Shown: one piece after another, positions 8,625 through 16,528 of the stretch
How positions within the stretch are numbered: the stretch's first letter is position 1
Layout: each line of letters starts with the position of its first letter
DNA from: an uncultured Lacinutrix sp.
Lineage (GTDB): Bacteria > Bacteroidota > Bacteroidia > Flavobacteriales > Flavobacteriaceae
DNA length: 64,000 nucleotides
Reading direction: 5' to 3'
Assembly: GCF_947500325.1 (NCBI RefSeq)
Contig: NZ_CANMRQ010000002.1
Location: 1 to 64,000 of the forward strand
Program-made: the position numbers and the translations under genes
The notes under the pieces: model-generated
Told to the model about the DNA's origin: nothing
Seen by the model: the letters and a program-made list of their open reading frames with translations, nothing else
The model's database searches: none

Positions 8625-8703
8625 TATTTGATTTTCAAATAGTTAGGTTCGCCATTTTACCAGTGGCGAACCAGTGGCGAAGCTGGCGCACCGTAGCACG
8701 GTG
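8607..8703. repeat. TGGCGAACC repeat cluster (candidate recombinase site or operator)
   Basis: Copies of a 9-bp motif: TGGCGAACC at 8607-8615 and 8664-8672, inverted GGTTCGCCA at 8646-8654, variants TGGCGAAGC at 8675-8683 and TGGCGCACC at 8684-8692, then a hairpin CACCGT/ACGGTG at 8689-8703. The inverted pair 8646-8672 (9+9+9 bp) has the same geometry at 47078-47104 in element B. It lies between the recombinase and ATPase genes, so it may be a recombinase-binding site or an operator. Confidence 0.6.
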
Positions 8704-8713
8704 TGGCAAACAT

Positions 8714-10240
8714 TTATTCTGCTGTTTGTAGCTTTTCTAAACATACATTCAATGACTTGTCAATCGTATCCTCTAGGTGTTTAAATTCCTCCACATCCAC
8801 AATCTCATAACTAAAGGATTCGCCTTTGATATCGTTGCGCTTCTTGATATAACCTTCTTGTAATAGCAGTTGGTGGTATCTGCGTAGTGTGGATTCTTTG
8901 ATACGCAGTTCCTTCCTGATTTCTTGATTAAAAAAAAGCGTATCCTGTTTGTTTGCCAAATACGCCTTGAGGCGTTCTAGATAGTTTCGTGTTGCACCAT
9001 TTAAAGGATCTGACTTACGAAGCAGAATTTCTTTAATCAAATCATTCGCTACTTTAATATCTTCTAATGTAGATTCGATGTACTCTTCGCCTGTATGAAT
9101 ATCAAACTGTGATTCACGTTGGTGCTGATGGTAGAAGGTTACCGCTTCTATAAATTGCAAATAATGAGCATTGGTACGTCGTGGTTTGAATACTGATTTG
9201 GGTAGTATCAAATGCTCGGCATACGGATTACGAATCGAAACAGGTGCTAATAAGCGTTGTACATTTTGCAATATTTTCTTTGCATCCAGTTCCTCTTGAA
9301 CATTTACCTTACCTGCGGAGGCTCTCCGCTGATATGCCATGATGCGTTCGTCTTGTTCTTCACTTTCATCTATATAGAGTAGGAAGGAACGGTTGCTGTT
9401 ATCTTCATACACAGATTCTTGTGTAGTACACCCTGCTACCGATACTGGACCCTCAACGGTTAAGCTTTTCGTTTTGCCTTCCCCACCAATACCTTTCTGA
9501 ACTACAGATTTAGTAATACGTTTCTTGGTTTGTAATTCTCGTAACGGATACAATACTTCTTCTGCACCATCCATATCTTCAATAAGCACTAGTTTGTTTT
9601 TAAGCTCGTTTCTTTTGAAGTAGTAGAAAGCATTAGCAGATAAAACGGTCATTTCTATTTTATCTTCTTCAGGGATAAGCTCTGAAACTTTTGATTGAAG
9701 ATGAGTTTTTCCCGAGCCAGACTTTCCGTAAGAGATACATTGTAATGGAGATGCAGTTTTCCTAGAAGTGAATATCAAATACATCAATAGTCGATTTGTT
9801 TCTTCCCCAATCACACCACTTGCACCAATTAACTTATTGGTCTTTTCCATCAGCTTTTCTGAACGTAAAATGTCTATTGCTTGTCTGCGTTCCTTTTTGG
9901 TTAGCAGATATTCAAAAACTTCTTCTTCGTTTTCTTTGGCTAATAATTCCAAGCGATGCTGTTCTAATAAATTAATCAGCTGCTGCAAAGAGCGTCTGAT
10001 TACCGATGTACCAACTTCCAAGTATTCAGCTAGCTTTCGAACTAGCTTTTCAACTCCGTTAGAATTATACAAATCAATATTATGGCGGAGTGCATGAAAT
10101 GCATCTTCAATTCTATTAACCTTCAAAGTAACTCGCATACGATCTAAACCGTGAATGTTCAGCCCACCTAAAATGTGGAACTCCAGCACCTCGGTTTGGA
10201 AGATGTAATGGTTGATATTTGAAGTATTTAATTGACTCAT
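8714..10240 (-). CDS. AAA-type ATPase with C-terminal winged helix (element A)
   Basis: 508 residues. Walker A is GKSGSGKT at 172-179 and Walker B is LVLIEDMDG near 215. An N-terminal helical, HTH-like segment (residues 60-95) and a C-terminal winged-helix-like part (residues ~435-490, T-L-R-R-Y-H-Q-L-L) suggest DNA binding. It resembles replication or DNA-processing ATPases of mobile elements, but I do not recognise a named family. It is transcribed towards the recombinase genes and divergently from an XRE gene. It could act in replication of the excised circle or in recombinase assembly. Confidence 0.6.
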   Translation of the reverse strand: MSQLNTSNINHYIFQTEVLEFHILGGLNIHGLDRMRVTLKVNRIEDAFHALRHNIDLYNSNGVEKLVRKLAEYLEVGTSVIRRSLQQLINLLEQHRLELLAKENEEEVFEYLLTKKERRQAIDILRSEKLMEKTNKLIGASGVIGEETNRLLMYLIFTSRKTASPLQCISYGKSGSGKTHLQSKVSELIPEEDKIEMTVLSANAFYYFKRNELKNKLVLIEDMDGAEEVLYPLRELQTKKRITKSVVQKGIGGEGKTKSLTVEGPVSVAGCTTQESVYEDNSNRSFLLYIDESEEQDERIMAYQRRASAGKVNVQEELDAKKILQNVQRLLAPVSIRNPYAEHLILPKSVFKPRRTNAHYLQFIEAVTFYHQHQRESQFDIHTGEEYIESTLEDIKVANDLIKEILLRKSDPLNGATRNYLERLKAYLANKQDTLFFNQEIRKELRIKESTLRRYHQLLLQEGYIKKRNDIKGESFSYEIVDVEEFKHLEDTIDKSLNVCLEKLQTAE

Positions 10241-10335
10241 ATTTTGTAATTTTACGCTTTACATAGATTCAAGCACAAATTTATATTCAAATATATGCTT
10301 TTAAACACAAATAATATAATTATTTTATGTGTTTT

Positions 10336-10366
10336 TTGCTGTTTACAATTAATTCAACTAATTTTG
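10336..10366 (+). promoter_or_regulatory. Promoter of the XRE gene, element A
   Basis: TTG (10336-10338), 20 nt, TAATTTTG (10359-10366), 20 bp before the ATG. The same boxes at the same spacing are present in element B (48778-48808). This fits the Bacteroidota consensus TTG-N17-23-TAnnTTTG. The AT-rich 146-bp intergenic also drives the divergent ATPase gene. Confidence 0.7.
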
Positions 10367-10386
10367 AAGTTAAATAATTAGAACTA

Positions 10387-10782
10387 ATGAGTGTTACACA
10401 GCAAATACTTTCGGCAAACTTGAAGGCAATTCGTAAGGAAAAGAAGATTTATCAAAAAGATATTGAAACTCGTACAGGGCTTTTAGCCAGCACCTACAGC
10501 CGAATTGAAAATATGGAAGTAGTGCCTAATTTGGCGAGTATCGAAAAGATAGCTGAAGCACTTGAAGTTTCCGTAGTAGAGTTATTTCAGTCTAGAGAGA
10601 TTACAGATAAGTCCATTGCTCAGAAATTAGAGATGGTGGATAAACTTTCAGAATACAACCGTAATGTATTTGAAGTGATGACTGATACCATTATCGAGAA
10701 GGACAAACTTGAGAAGCTACAAGAAGTTAAAAAGAAGAACCGTCTTGCTGAATTGGATAAAGCAAGAAAAAAATCTAGTTAA
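10387..10782 (+). CDS. XRE-family transcriptional regulator (element A)
   Basis: 131 residues with an N-terminal lambda-repressor-type HTH (residues ~8-62: L-K-A-I-R-K-E-K-K, S-T-Y-S-R-I-E-N) and a charged helical C-terminus likely used for dimerization. It is divergent from the ATPase/recombinase operon, so it probably controls excision genes and its own promoter. The element B homologue (48828-49217) keeps position, promoter and C-terminal sequence. Its 3' end overlaps the DUF262 gene tail to tail by 8 bp. Confidence 0.85.
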   Translation: MSVTQQILSANLKAIRKEKKIYQKDIETRTGLLASTYSRIENMEVVPNLASIEKIAEALEVSVVELFQSREITDKSIAQKLEMVDKLSEYNRNVFEVMTDTIIEKDKLEKLQEVKKKNRLAELDKARKKSS

Positions 10783-12577
10783 TATTTAATACTAACTTCA
10801 ATTGCTTTTTTAATAATTTTCTTCTCTTCTTATAGAATTTTTCAAAGTTTGCAAACTCTAAACTTGTATCTACTGGAATATAATTATCAATACAGAATTT
10901 ATCTCTATCAAGAATATCTTTTGAATTATCTAGCCAACTTAAAAAGTGTTCATCGTTTTTAGAATTATTTTTTTTAGATTCTAACAGTTGTAGATTTGGA
11001 AGACTATCCTTCATTGATTGCCAAGAAACCCATTTTGATTCTGAAATACTTTCTGCTCTTAATTTTGCATCTGTGAACCGAGATTCAGGATGAATATGAT
11101 CTTGTTGAAACTTCACCTCTCCGTATCTCAAATTAGGATATAAAAGTGACAACACAAAAAACGAACTTTGTCCCTTTCTATAACCTAGAAACTCTTCAAT
11201 ATCATCTTTGTTAATCTTTAAAGACTTATTAGCGGTTAGTTTTTGACCAGACAATAAATCAAATGAGAAGTTTATATTTTTCAACTTATAACTACCATCT
11301 ATATTCTTTTCCCTTAAAGCACTTCTAAAGCTAGTAATAACCTGATCTCCTTGACCTCCATAAACATTTTTCAATAAGGAATGTAATAGATACTTCTTGA
11401 TATTTTCAACGTCAGAACTATTCTCTTTGCCTCCTTTTATAAGATAGTAAGCAATAATTATAATTGAGTTTTGAGAAGCTAGTAAACCGCCATTAAATCC
11501 AAAACTCACCAATAAATCAACAGTTTTATTAAGAGCCTCTTTTATAGAGTTCCAATTGTTCTTTATCAATTGTACATTCTCAGATTTGAAAGAGTTTACC
11601 CTAAAAAGTACAGGTAAATCGGAAAGAACCAAACAGCACCTCATTAAAAAATCATTATTAAAATTAAACCCTTCACCTTTAGAGTTTAATTCGCTTAAAA
11701 ACTTCTCTATTTTATCTCTTCCATCTTCCCACGTTGCAACAATAGTTGAGAATAATAAATCTGTTTTTGACAAAACAGTACCTCCGCTATTTACCCTCAC
11801 AAAAATCTTTAATATATCATCTAATTGTGTTCTTCCTTCTTTAAAATAATTTATTATTTCGTCTTTATAAATTTTTTCATGAAGCTTGTTTAATGCCTTT
11901 TTTATGAATGTTTTTTTCGATTCAAAAATTTCTCTTATTTCATCATTTTCAATTTCTTTTTTTATAGCTTCATAATATGCATCAACTTCATTGTTTTCAC
12001 CCATAAGCATTATATCCTTAACATTAAACCAAAACTCATTTGATGATTGTTTATGTTTTTTATCAATATCTAAAAACAGAAATTGGAAATCTCTATCTTC
12101 ATCTATAACTGTAGTTTCAAAACCAAGAGATTCGTGTTGCTTTTGTACATACGGTAAAGTAAATAGATTTAAATGTAGTGTTGAATTAAAATAAGACCTA
12201 GGGTTATCCCAAGCTAAATATTTCTTCTTATCTGTATAAGTTCCTTGTAAAGCCAAATAGATGGAACTCAATCTTTGTTGACCATCTAAAACCCCAATTA
12301 TTTCATCTTTTAAAAAAGATGATTCAACTTTAGAATTATAAGGGTTTCGTATATCATATTTTTTCAAAAAATGATAAAACACATATTCATTAGCCTTAAC
12401 TCTAGGCAAGTGCCAAAAGAGAAATGTCCCAATGGGATAGTCTTTTATTAAAGAGTCAAAAAGTTGTTCTATTTGATATTTTCCCCAAACAAATTTTCTT
12501 TGTATTGCAGGTAAAAACATTTTGGAATTCTCTATATCCTGTATTACTTGATATATAGTAGTGGATTTATAACTCAT
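10775..12577 (-). CDS. DUF262/DUF1524 GmrSD-like restriction protein
   Basis: 600 residues. The N-terminal DUF262 has the signature L-P-x-I-Q-R-x-F-V-W (22-31), Y-P-I-G-T-F-L-F-W and V-L-D-G-Q-Q-R-L-S-S (ParB-like nucleotidase, DGQQR). The C-terminus has D-H-I-H-P and N-L-Q-L-L-E-S-K-K-N-N-S-K-N, the His-Me/HNH-like DUF1524 pattern. Such fused GmrSD-type proteins are type IV restriction enzymes acting on modified DNA and are common anti-phage cargo. It follows an XRE gene by 2 bp in the same direction, so that regulator likely controls it. The matching slot in element B holds different genes. Confidence 0.85.
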   Translation of the reverse strand: MSYKSTTIYQVIQDIENSKMFLPAIQRKFVWGKYQIEQLFDSLIKDYPIGTFLFWHLPRVKANEYVFYHFLKKYDIRNPYNSKVESSFLKDEIIGVLDGQQRLSSIYLALQGTYTDKKKYLAWDNPRSYFNSTLHLNLFTLPYVQKQHESLGFETTVIDEDRDFQFLFLDIDKKHKQSSNEFWFNVKDIMLMGENNEVDAYYEAIKKEIENDEIREIFESKKTFIKKALNKLHEKIYKDEIINYFKEGRTQLDDILKIFVRVNSGGTVLSKTDLLFSTIVATWEDGRDKIEKFLSELNSKGEGFNFNNDFLMRCCLVLSDLPVLFRVNSFKSENVQLIKNNWNSIKEALNKTVDLLVSFGFNGGLLASQNSIIIIAYYLIKGGKENSSDVENIKKYLLHSLLKNVYGGQGDQVITSFRSALREKNIDGSYKLKNINFSFDLLSGQKLTANKSLKINKDDIEEFLGYRKGQSSFFVLSLLYPNLRYGEVKFQQDHIHPESRFTDAKLRAESISESKWVSWQSMKDSLPNLQLLESKKNNSKNDEHFLSWLDNSKDILDRDKFCIDNYIPVDTSLEFANFEKFYKKRRKLLKKQLKLVLNIN

Positions 12578-12579
12578 GC

Positions 12580-12828
12580 CTATTCAATATCCTTAAAGAA
12601 TTCTCCCAAACTAATCTTATGAGCATCTAGTATTTTTAGCAGGCTTTCAAAAGTAAAATTAGTACCCTTCTCCATACGCCAATACTGCATTCTTGAAATA
12701 CCATATTCTATAGCGAAATTCTCATAAGAAGTAAATCCTTTTTCAATTCGCATACGTTCTAATTTATCGGCAACTCTCATTATTCTTGAATCGTATTTCT
12801 TTTCTTCTTTCTTTTTTTGTTTTGCCAT
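12580..12828 (-). CDS. Small XRE-type regulator (element A)
   Basis: 82 residues from the ATG; a longer reading from an upstream TTG is less likely. HTH region: L-E-R-M-R-I-E-K-G-F, ISRMQYWRMEKG and S-L-L-K-I-L, ending E-F-F-K-D-I. It lies 2 bp upstream of the DUF262 gene and is divergent from a lipoprotein gene. Its equivalent in element B precedes different cargo at the same place, so it is probably a cargo-slot regulator. Confidence 0.75.
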   Translation of the reverse strand: MAKQKKKEEKKYDSRIMRVADKLERMRIEKGFTSYENFAIEYGISRMQYWRMEKGTNFTFESLLKILDAHKISLGEFFKDIE

Positions 12829-12918
12829 AATTGTCTGATTTTCTACCAAACAAAGGTGGTTTTTTATGCTACTTCACGTTACCACAAATAAATTACCTCA
12901 TTTATAAACATATTTTCT

Positions 12919-12926
12919 TATGTTTG
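12919..12926 (+). promoter_or_regulatory. -7 box for the lipoprotein gene, element A
   Basis: TATGTTTG matches TAnnTTTG about 29 nt before the ATG. The same octamer is conserved before the homologous gene in element B (50920-50927). Confidence 0.55.
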
Positions 12927-12954
12927 CTTTTTAACATTTAAAATTCAACTATTT

Positions 12955-13470
12955 ATGAAAAAACTACTTGTACTGTGCTTTCTAACAGCATTAACACTAA
13001 CGGCTTGTTCTGAGTCAAAAATCAGCAAAGAAGAAGCTTTGACGATTATTAAGCAGGAATTTAAAAAGGACTGTACACAAAGGCTAAGCGATGCCTATTA
13101 CAAAAATGACAGGAACTATAATTCTATTGTTAAGATGGTCAAAGATCTTGAAAAACAAGGTTATTTGAGAGTTAAACAATATGGATATGGTGTTGAATAC
13201 TTTCCCACCGAGAAAGCAAAAAGTTATAGGGTAAACGGAAAAACATATCGAGTAGCCACAAGTAGTGTGCAAGATATTGTTGCCATAGCCCATAACGAAG
13301 ATGGAACAGCTACAGTTCGATTTAGTTATAAATATGAAAACCTTCCATTGTTCCAAATTAGAAAGTCAAGCTCGTATTTTAATAAGACTAATAAGAAAGA
13401 TTGTAATATGGAAATACAAGAAGGAGAAGTTGTCTTTAAGAAATTTGATACAGGTTGGAAGATACAGTAA
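12955..13470 (+). CDS. Lipoprotein of unknown function (element A)
   Basis: 171 residues with a type II signal peptide and lipobox LTAC (Cys18). The mature part begins S-E-S-K-I-S-K-E-E-A-L-x-I-I-K and ends with a D-T-G-W-K-I strand; both ends match the element B homologue (50959-51483). Expected location is the envelope, anchored by lipid. It sits directly before the oriT-like structure in A. It may serve surface exclusion or entry protection, but this is a guess from position only. Confidence 0.65.
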   Translation: MKKLLVLCFLTALTLTACSESKISKEEALTIIKQEFKKDCTQRLSDAYYKNDRNYNSIVKMVKDLEKQGYLRVKQYGYGVEYFPTEKAKSYRVNGKTYRVATSSVQDIVAIAHNEDGTATVRFSYKYENLPLFQIRKSSSYFNKTNKKDCNMEIQEGEVVFKKFDTGWKIQ

Positions 13471-13494
13471 AAGACATATCGCGAGCAGATATCC

Positions 13495-13665
13495 AAAGTC
13501 GCCTTACCATTTGGCTTTTTGGAACATCTGCTGGCACGATGACGTAAGTCGGTAACAACTAGTGTTCCCTTTTAGCGACATCGTGGCAAGATTGCACCTT
13601 ATGGCTTAAGGTCTGAAGACACATAACCAAAAGGTGCATTCTTGCTAGGGAAACCCTAGAACCCC
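13495..13665. other. Putative origin of transfer, element A
   Basis: Long imperfect inverted repeat (left arm 13586-13604, starting GCAAGATTGCACCTT; right arm 13627-13645, AAGGTGCATTCTTGC) followed at once by a small hairpin CTAGGG-AAA-CCCTAG (13645-13659) and ACCCC. An upstream block AAAGTCGCCTTA...GGCTTTTT (13495-13520) is also shared with element B. This layout next to relaxase genes is typical of oriT, with nicking expected near the small hairpin. No protein-coding frame explains the conservation. Confidence 0.7.
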
Positions 13666-13678
13666 TAAACCAAAAAAA

Positions 13679-13703
13679 GCTAACAGAATTGAATCTTGTT
13701 AGC
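13679..13703. terminator. Bidirectional terminator after the relaxase gene
   Basis: Stem GCTAACA (13679-13685) / TGTTAGC (13697-13703) flanked by A7 on the left and T8 on the right. It lies between oriT and the 3' end of the relaxase reading frame, as the equivalent hairpin does in element B relative to oriT. Confidence 0.75.
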
Positions 13704-13735
13704 TTTTTTTTGCTTGTATTTTAATCTACGATTAG

Positions 13736-14056
13736 TTAACGCTCACGATCAAATCCTCTACCTTTGGAGCGTCTATTTCTCAAATTTCGCACTTGAGATA
13801 GTCGTTTGTTTCTTTCAATATTTTGGTCAAGTAATTGTAGTTTTTCCATCGGATAACCGAGTGTTTTAATACGGTATTTTCTACTTTTTTTAATACCTAA
13901 TTGGCTTCCACGTTTGTAGAGTTCATGCCCTTTTTCTTTTAAGAGTTGTATGAAATTTTTTGATGATGAAGCCTTACTGTAGATTTCTGCAAGGTCTAAT
14001 TGCAGTTGCTGTTTTTCGGATAGCTTTCCTGTTCTTAATTGGAGTTGGTATTCCAC
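13736..14056 (-). CDS. Relaxase C-terminal part (second frame, element A)
   Basis: 106 residues from a GTG that is probably not a real start. The frame is open upstream to the A9 run, and the unlabelled residues there (K-D-V-E-Y-Q-L-Q-L-R) still align with element B (K-D-A-E-L-Q-M-H-L-R). It contains Y-S-K-A-S-S and a K-T-L-G-Y core and ends in a basic Arg/Lys-rich tail. It most likely is the C-terminal domain of the relaxase, produced by a -1 shift from the preceding frame. Confidence 0.7.
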   Translation of the reverse strand: MEYQLQLRTGKLSEKQQLQLDLAEIYSKASSSKNFIQLLKEKGHELYKRGSQLGIKKSRKYRIKTLGYPMEKLQLLDQNIERNKRLSQVRNLRNRRSKGRGFDRER

Positions 14057-14061
14057 ATCTT

Positions 14062-14643
14062 TTAGAAGCGATGGTTCTTTTTTTTTGAATGATTGACTCT
14101 GCTATGCTCAAGCTTTAGGTACTTTTCTTGGTAGCGTTCCATAGTTTGCTTCAGCTCACGGAACTGATTCTTAGACAAGCGTTTTACTTTTCCGCCAAGT
14201 TCTACGGCAGATACAATTACATGAATATGTAGATGTTCTCTATTTCTATGCATAGAAGCTACTACCAGTGAATTTGGACTACGCTCTTTAGCGTAGGTTC
14301 TAGCCACATCGAGCATAGCCTCCCTGGACAGATTTTTAGAATCGTTTGTATGGAAACTAATGATTTCGTGATACGCCCTGTTGCCGTTTTTATGCGGAAT
14401 TAACCGCTTATCGTTATTAGTTTCGAACTGAGTTAGCATATTGTCGATACGAGCCTCCAAAACGGCTGTTTCAAGCATTGAATTTCCTTTAGATTGCTCT
14501 AGTTCCTTGTGATACTTTCTATCGCCACGAATGGCTCTGCTTAATACAAAACCTGAATCTGTCAGATCGTGTCCTACAAGAATATACCGTAGGACATTAG
14601 ATAGATTGGCTTTACTTTTTATGGACTTACTTTTGATAATCAC
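14062..14643 (-). CDS. MobA/VirD2-type relaxase, N-terminal catalytic part (element A)
   Basis: 193 residues. It begins M-I-I-K-S-K-S, the start typical of Relaxase/MobA (PF03432). The three-His metal motif is H-L-H-I-H-V-I-V-S near residue 145, and a GNRAYHEIISFHTND strand precedes it. It nicks oriT and pilots the strand during transfer (family role). The frame stops just after a 9-A run, and homologous sequence continues in the -1 frame, so the full enzyme is probably ~300 residues. It lies 3 bp downstream of the MobC-like gene. Confidence 0.85.
   Translation of the reverse strand: MIIKSKSIKSKANLSNVLRYILVGHDLTDSGFVLSRAIRGDRKYHKELEQSKGNSMLETAVLEARIDNMLTQFETNNDKRLIPHKNGNRAYHEIISFHTNDSKNLSREAMLDVARTYAKERSPNSLVVASMHRNREHLHIHVIVSAVELGGKVKRLSKNQFRELKQTMERYQEKYLKLEHSRVNHSKKKNHRF
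14078..14086 (-). other. Poly-A slippery site in the relaxase gene, element A
   Basis: Nine A residues on the coding strand, codons TCA-AAA-AAA-AAG, include the dnaX-like heptamer A-AAA-AAG. A -1 shift (or one extra A in the transcript) joins the N-terminal frame to the downstream frame. The equivalent run in element B is 10 A residues at 57468-57477 with the same frame relation. Confidence 0.65.
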
Positions 14644-14646
14644 AGC

Positions 14647-15078
14647 TTATGTTATCAATTTTGAAAATTCTAGTTCTAGTGATTCAATACGCTCAAGTGT
14701 TTCTTCTACCTCTGTAGATTCCCCATTGCGCTCGAGCACTTCTTCTGTAAGTGCAATCAATTGCATCAGTTTTTGATGGATGACAACTAATTGTTCATTG
14801 TCAAAATCTGATTTAGAGCCACCGTCTAATGCGTTGAATACAGCATCGTATAGGTATTTCGAGACCGTTCGTGTTCCCTTTTCTTGTTTGATGCGTCCAA
14901 GCGTTTTAACATCAAAACCAAGCCTAAACTCTTTACGAGTTTTTCTACGTTTGCGGTTGTATTCTCTGTGCCAAAGCTTATAGTATTGTTTTTTGGCTTC
15001 GATAATTTCTGCTTTGGTTGGATTGGTATTTGCTTCAAATACCATATCCATATACTCATAAATATTACTGTACTTCAT
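14647..15078 (-). CDS. MobC-like relaxosome accessory protein (element A)
   Basis: 143 residues from the ATG at 15078, chosen because it aligns with the start of the element B homologue (I-x-x-Y-x-D-M-x-F) and overlaps the coupling-protein gene by 14 bp, exactly as in B. It has a basic region R-K-R-R-K-T-R-K and a helix-rich C-terminus. Position between coupling protein and relaxase suggests an oriT-binding accessory factor. Sequence is divergent from named MobC families. Confidence 0.6.
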   Translation of the reverse strand: MKYSNIYEYMDMVFEANTNPTKAEIIEAKKQYYKLWHREYNRKRRKTRKEFRLGFDVKTLGRIKQEKGTRTVSKYLYDAVFNALDGGSKSDFDNEQLVVIHQKLMQLIALTEEVLERNGESTEVEETLERIESLELEFSKLIT

Positions 15079-16528
15079 TGTCTTGTGGTCTTTGATTCTT
15101 ATCATCTCTGTATTTCTCAAAATCGATGTACTGTGCTGTATATTCAGCATTCAAAATTTCTGCATTCTCTGGTGCTTGTAATTCCATATACTTAACCAAT
15201 TTAGATTGCTTGTAGAATGGAATAGTTTTGCACTTTAGCGGCTGCATCCCACTTGGTACGATAATGATTTCGTCTTTAGACATCGTGCGCACTTCGTCTG
15301 GAGTCATAAGTGTTCGAATACGCTTACTACCATTTTCATCTTGATATTCATAAACACCTAGTGTGTCTGAGATAGCACGACTCTCATCTGAAAGTCCAGT
15401 GAAGTACACTTTCACATTGGCATTGTTTAAAATCGTCTTACCGTTGTGAACGCCGTAGTTGTTGTACAACTGATTTTCGGATTGAATCACACCCATAATT
15501 GGCATAGAGAACTTACGAGAATTTGATATTACGTTTGCAAGGTTGGGTAGATGTAAGCTTGATAGCTCTTCCAAAATTACAAACACATCATTATCGTTTT
15601 TACTCGGTAAGCTTCTAAATACGTGTGAGAAATATTGCTCCCAAAAGATGCTTAAAATAGTGCTGTAATACTGCATGTCTGACAATGGACAGCGCAAGAA
15701 CACAGCTACCTTTTCTTTGCGTAATTGTTCGAAATTGAATGTATCAACAGAAGTTAAATCACATAGCGTTTCGTCTTCGCCTAAAAAGGCTAAAGATGCT
15801 TGTGCTGAACTAATGATACTCGCACGAGTATTTTCAGAATTACCCATCAGCGACAAAAACTTACGCCATAAATGTTTAGGCGTAGTCGCTGCAAAATAAC
15901 TATCAATCACCTCAGGTTCTCCAGCTAATGTTTCTAGTATTCTATAGACATTAGCTAGGTTCTGATGAATACGTGGCTCTGTAGCACGTAAGTGATGAAT
16001 GCAAAGTCCGATAAGCTCGGTTGCTTTAAGTGTCCAGAAATCCGAATCTTTGCTAGTAGCTCGTACTAACATACTCGCTACTTTGTTTACATCCGCATTG
16101 GTCTGAATCCTATGAAGCGGATTGTAATACAACGAATTGGTTTTGTCTCCAAAGTTGATTTCTTCCACTTTATAACCACGATGTAATAAGAAATTACGTG
16201 TTTTGCTTAACTCCCCTGAAGGATCGTTAATGAGCATAGAACCACCATTTTTATCATTTCCAATATTGAAAATAGTTGGATAAATAATGGTCGTTGTTTT
16301 GCCGCCACCACTAGGCGAAACAATCACCATATTGTTACGTGACTGCTGTACTGATAAATGCTTTTTCCCTGTAACGGAAAAGCCTTTATATCTTCCAGAA
16401 ATCAGTTTTGATGCTGATGTAAAACCCGCCTTGAGGCGGTGGTCTTTACCAGCGATTTTATCTAAAATGCCGTCTAAAAACTCTCCCGTTCTTTCCATAG
16501 CTAGTATGCCAAAATCCTGTATATTCAT
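15065..16528 (-). CDS. VirD4/TraG-type coupling ATPase (element A)
   Basis: 487 residues. Walker A is in SPSGGGKTTTI near residue 78, followed by L-I-N-D-P-S-G-E-L; Walker B-like region is V-F-V-I-L-E-E-L-S-S. A TraM-recognition-like C-terminal motif (GVIQSENQLYNNYG) is present. It links the relaxosome to a type IV secretion channel (family role). The N-terminus lacks clear TM helices, and a small membrane protein encoded just upstream (stop overlapping this ATG) could supply the anchor. Confidence 0.85.
   Translation of the reverse strand: MNIQDFGILAMERTGEFLDGILDKIAGKDHRLKAGFTSASKLISGRYKGFSVTGKKHLSVQQSRNNMVIVSPSGGGKTTTIIYPTIFNIGNDKNGGSMLINDPSGELSKTRNFLLHRGYKVEEINFGDKTNSLYYNPLHRIQTNADVNKVASMLVRATSKDSDFWTLKATELIGLCIHHLRATEPRIHQNLANVYRILETLAGEPEVIDSYFAATTPKHLWRKFLSLMGNSENTRASIISSAQASLAFLGEDETLCDLTSVDTFNFEQLRKEKVAVFLRCPLSDMQYYSTILSIFWEQYFSHVFRSLPSKNDNDVFVILEELSSLHLPNLANVISNSRKFSMPIMGVIQSENQLYNNYGVHNGKTILNNANVKVYFTGLSDESRAISDTLGVYEYQDENGSKRIRTLMTPDEVRTMSKDEIIIVPSGMQPLKCKTIPFYKQSKLVKYMELQAPENAEILNAEYTAQYIDFEKYRDDKNQRPQDNEVQ

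Noticed and set aside
8607-8703. CRISPR-like array from repeated TGGCGAACC
   Set aside because: Repeats are 9 bp, in both orientations and irregularly spaced, with no cas genes; not a CRISPR array.
13301-13555. Plus-strand frame overlapping the lipoprotein end and oriT
   Set aside because: Overlaps a real gene in another frame and ends inside oriT; no equivalent in element B.
13736-14643. Relaxase break as an inactivating mutation (pseudogene)
   Set aside because: The same break with the same frame relation and retained homology on both sides occurs in element B, which favours programmed shifting; resequencing is still the decisive check.
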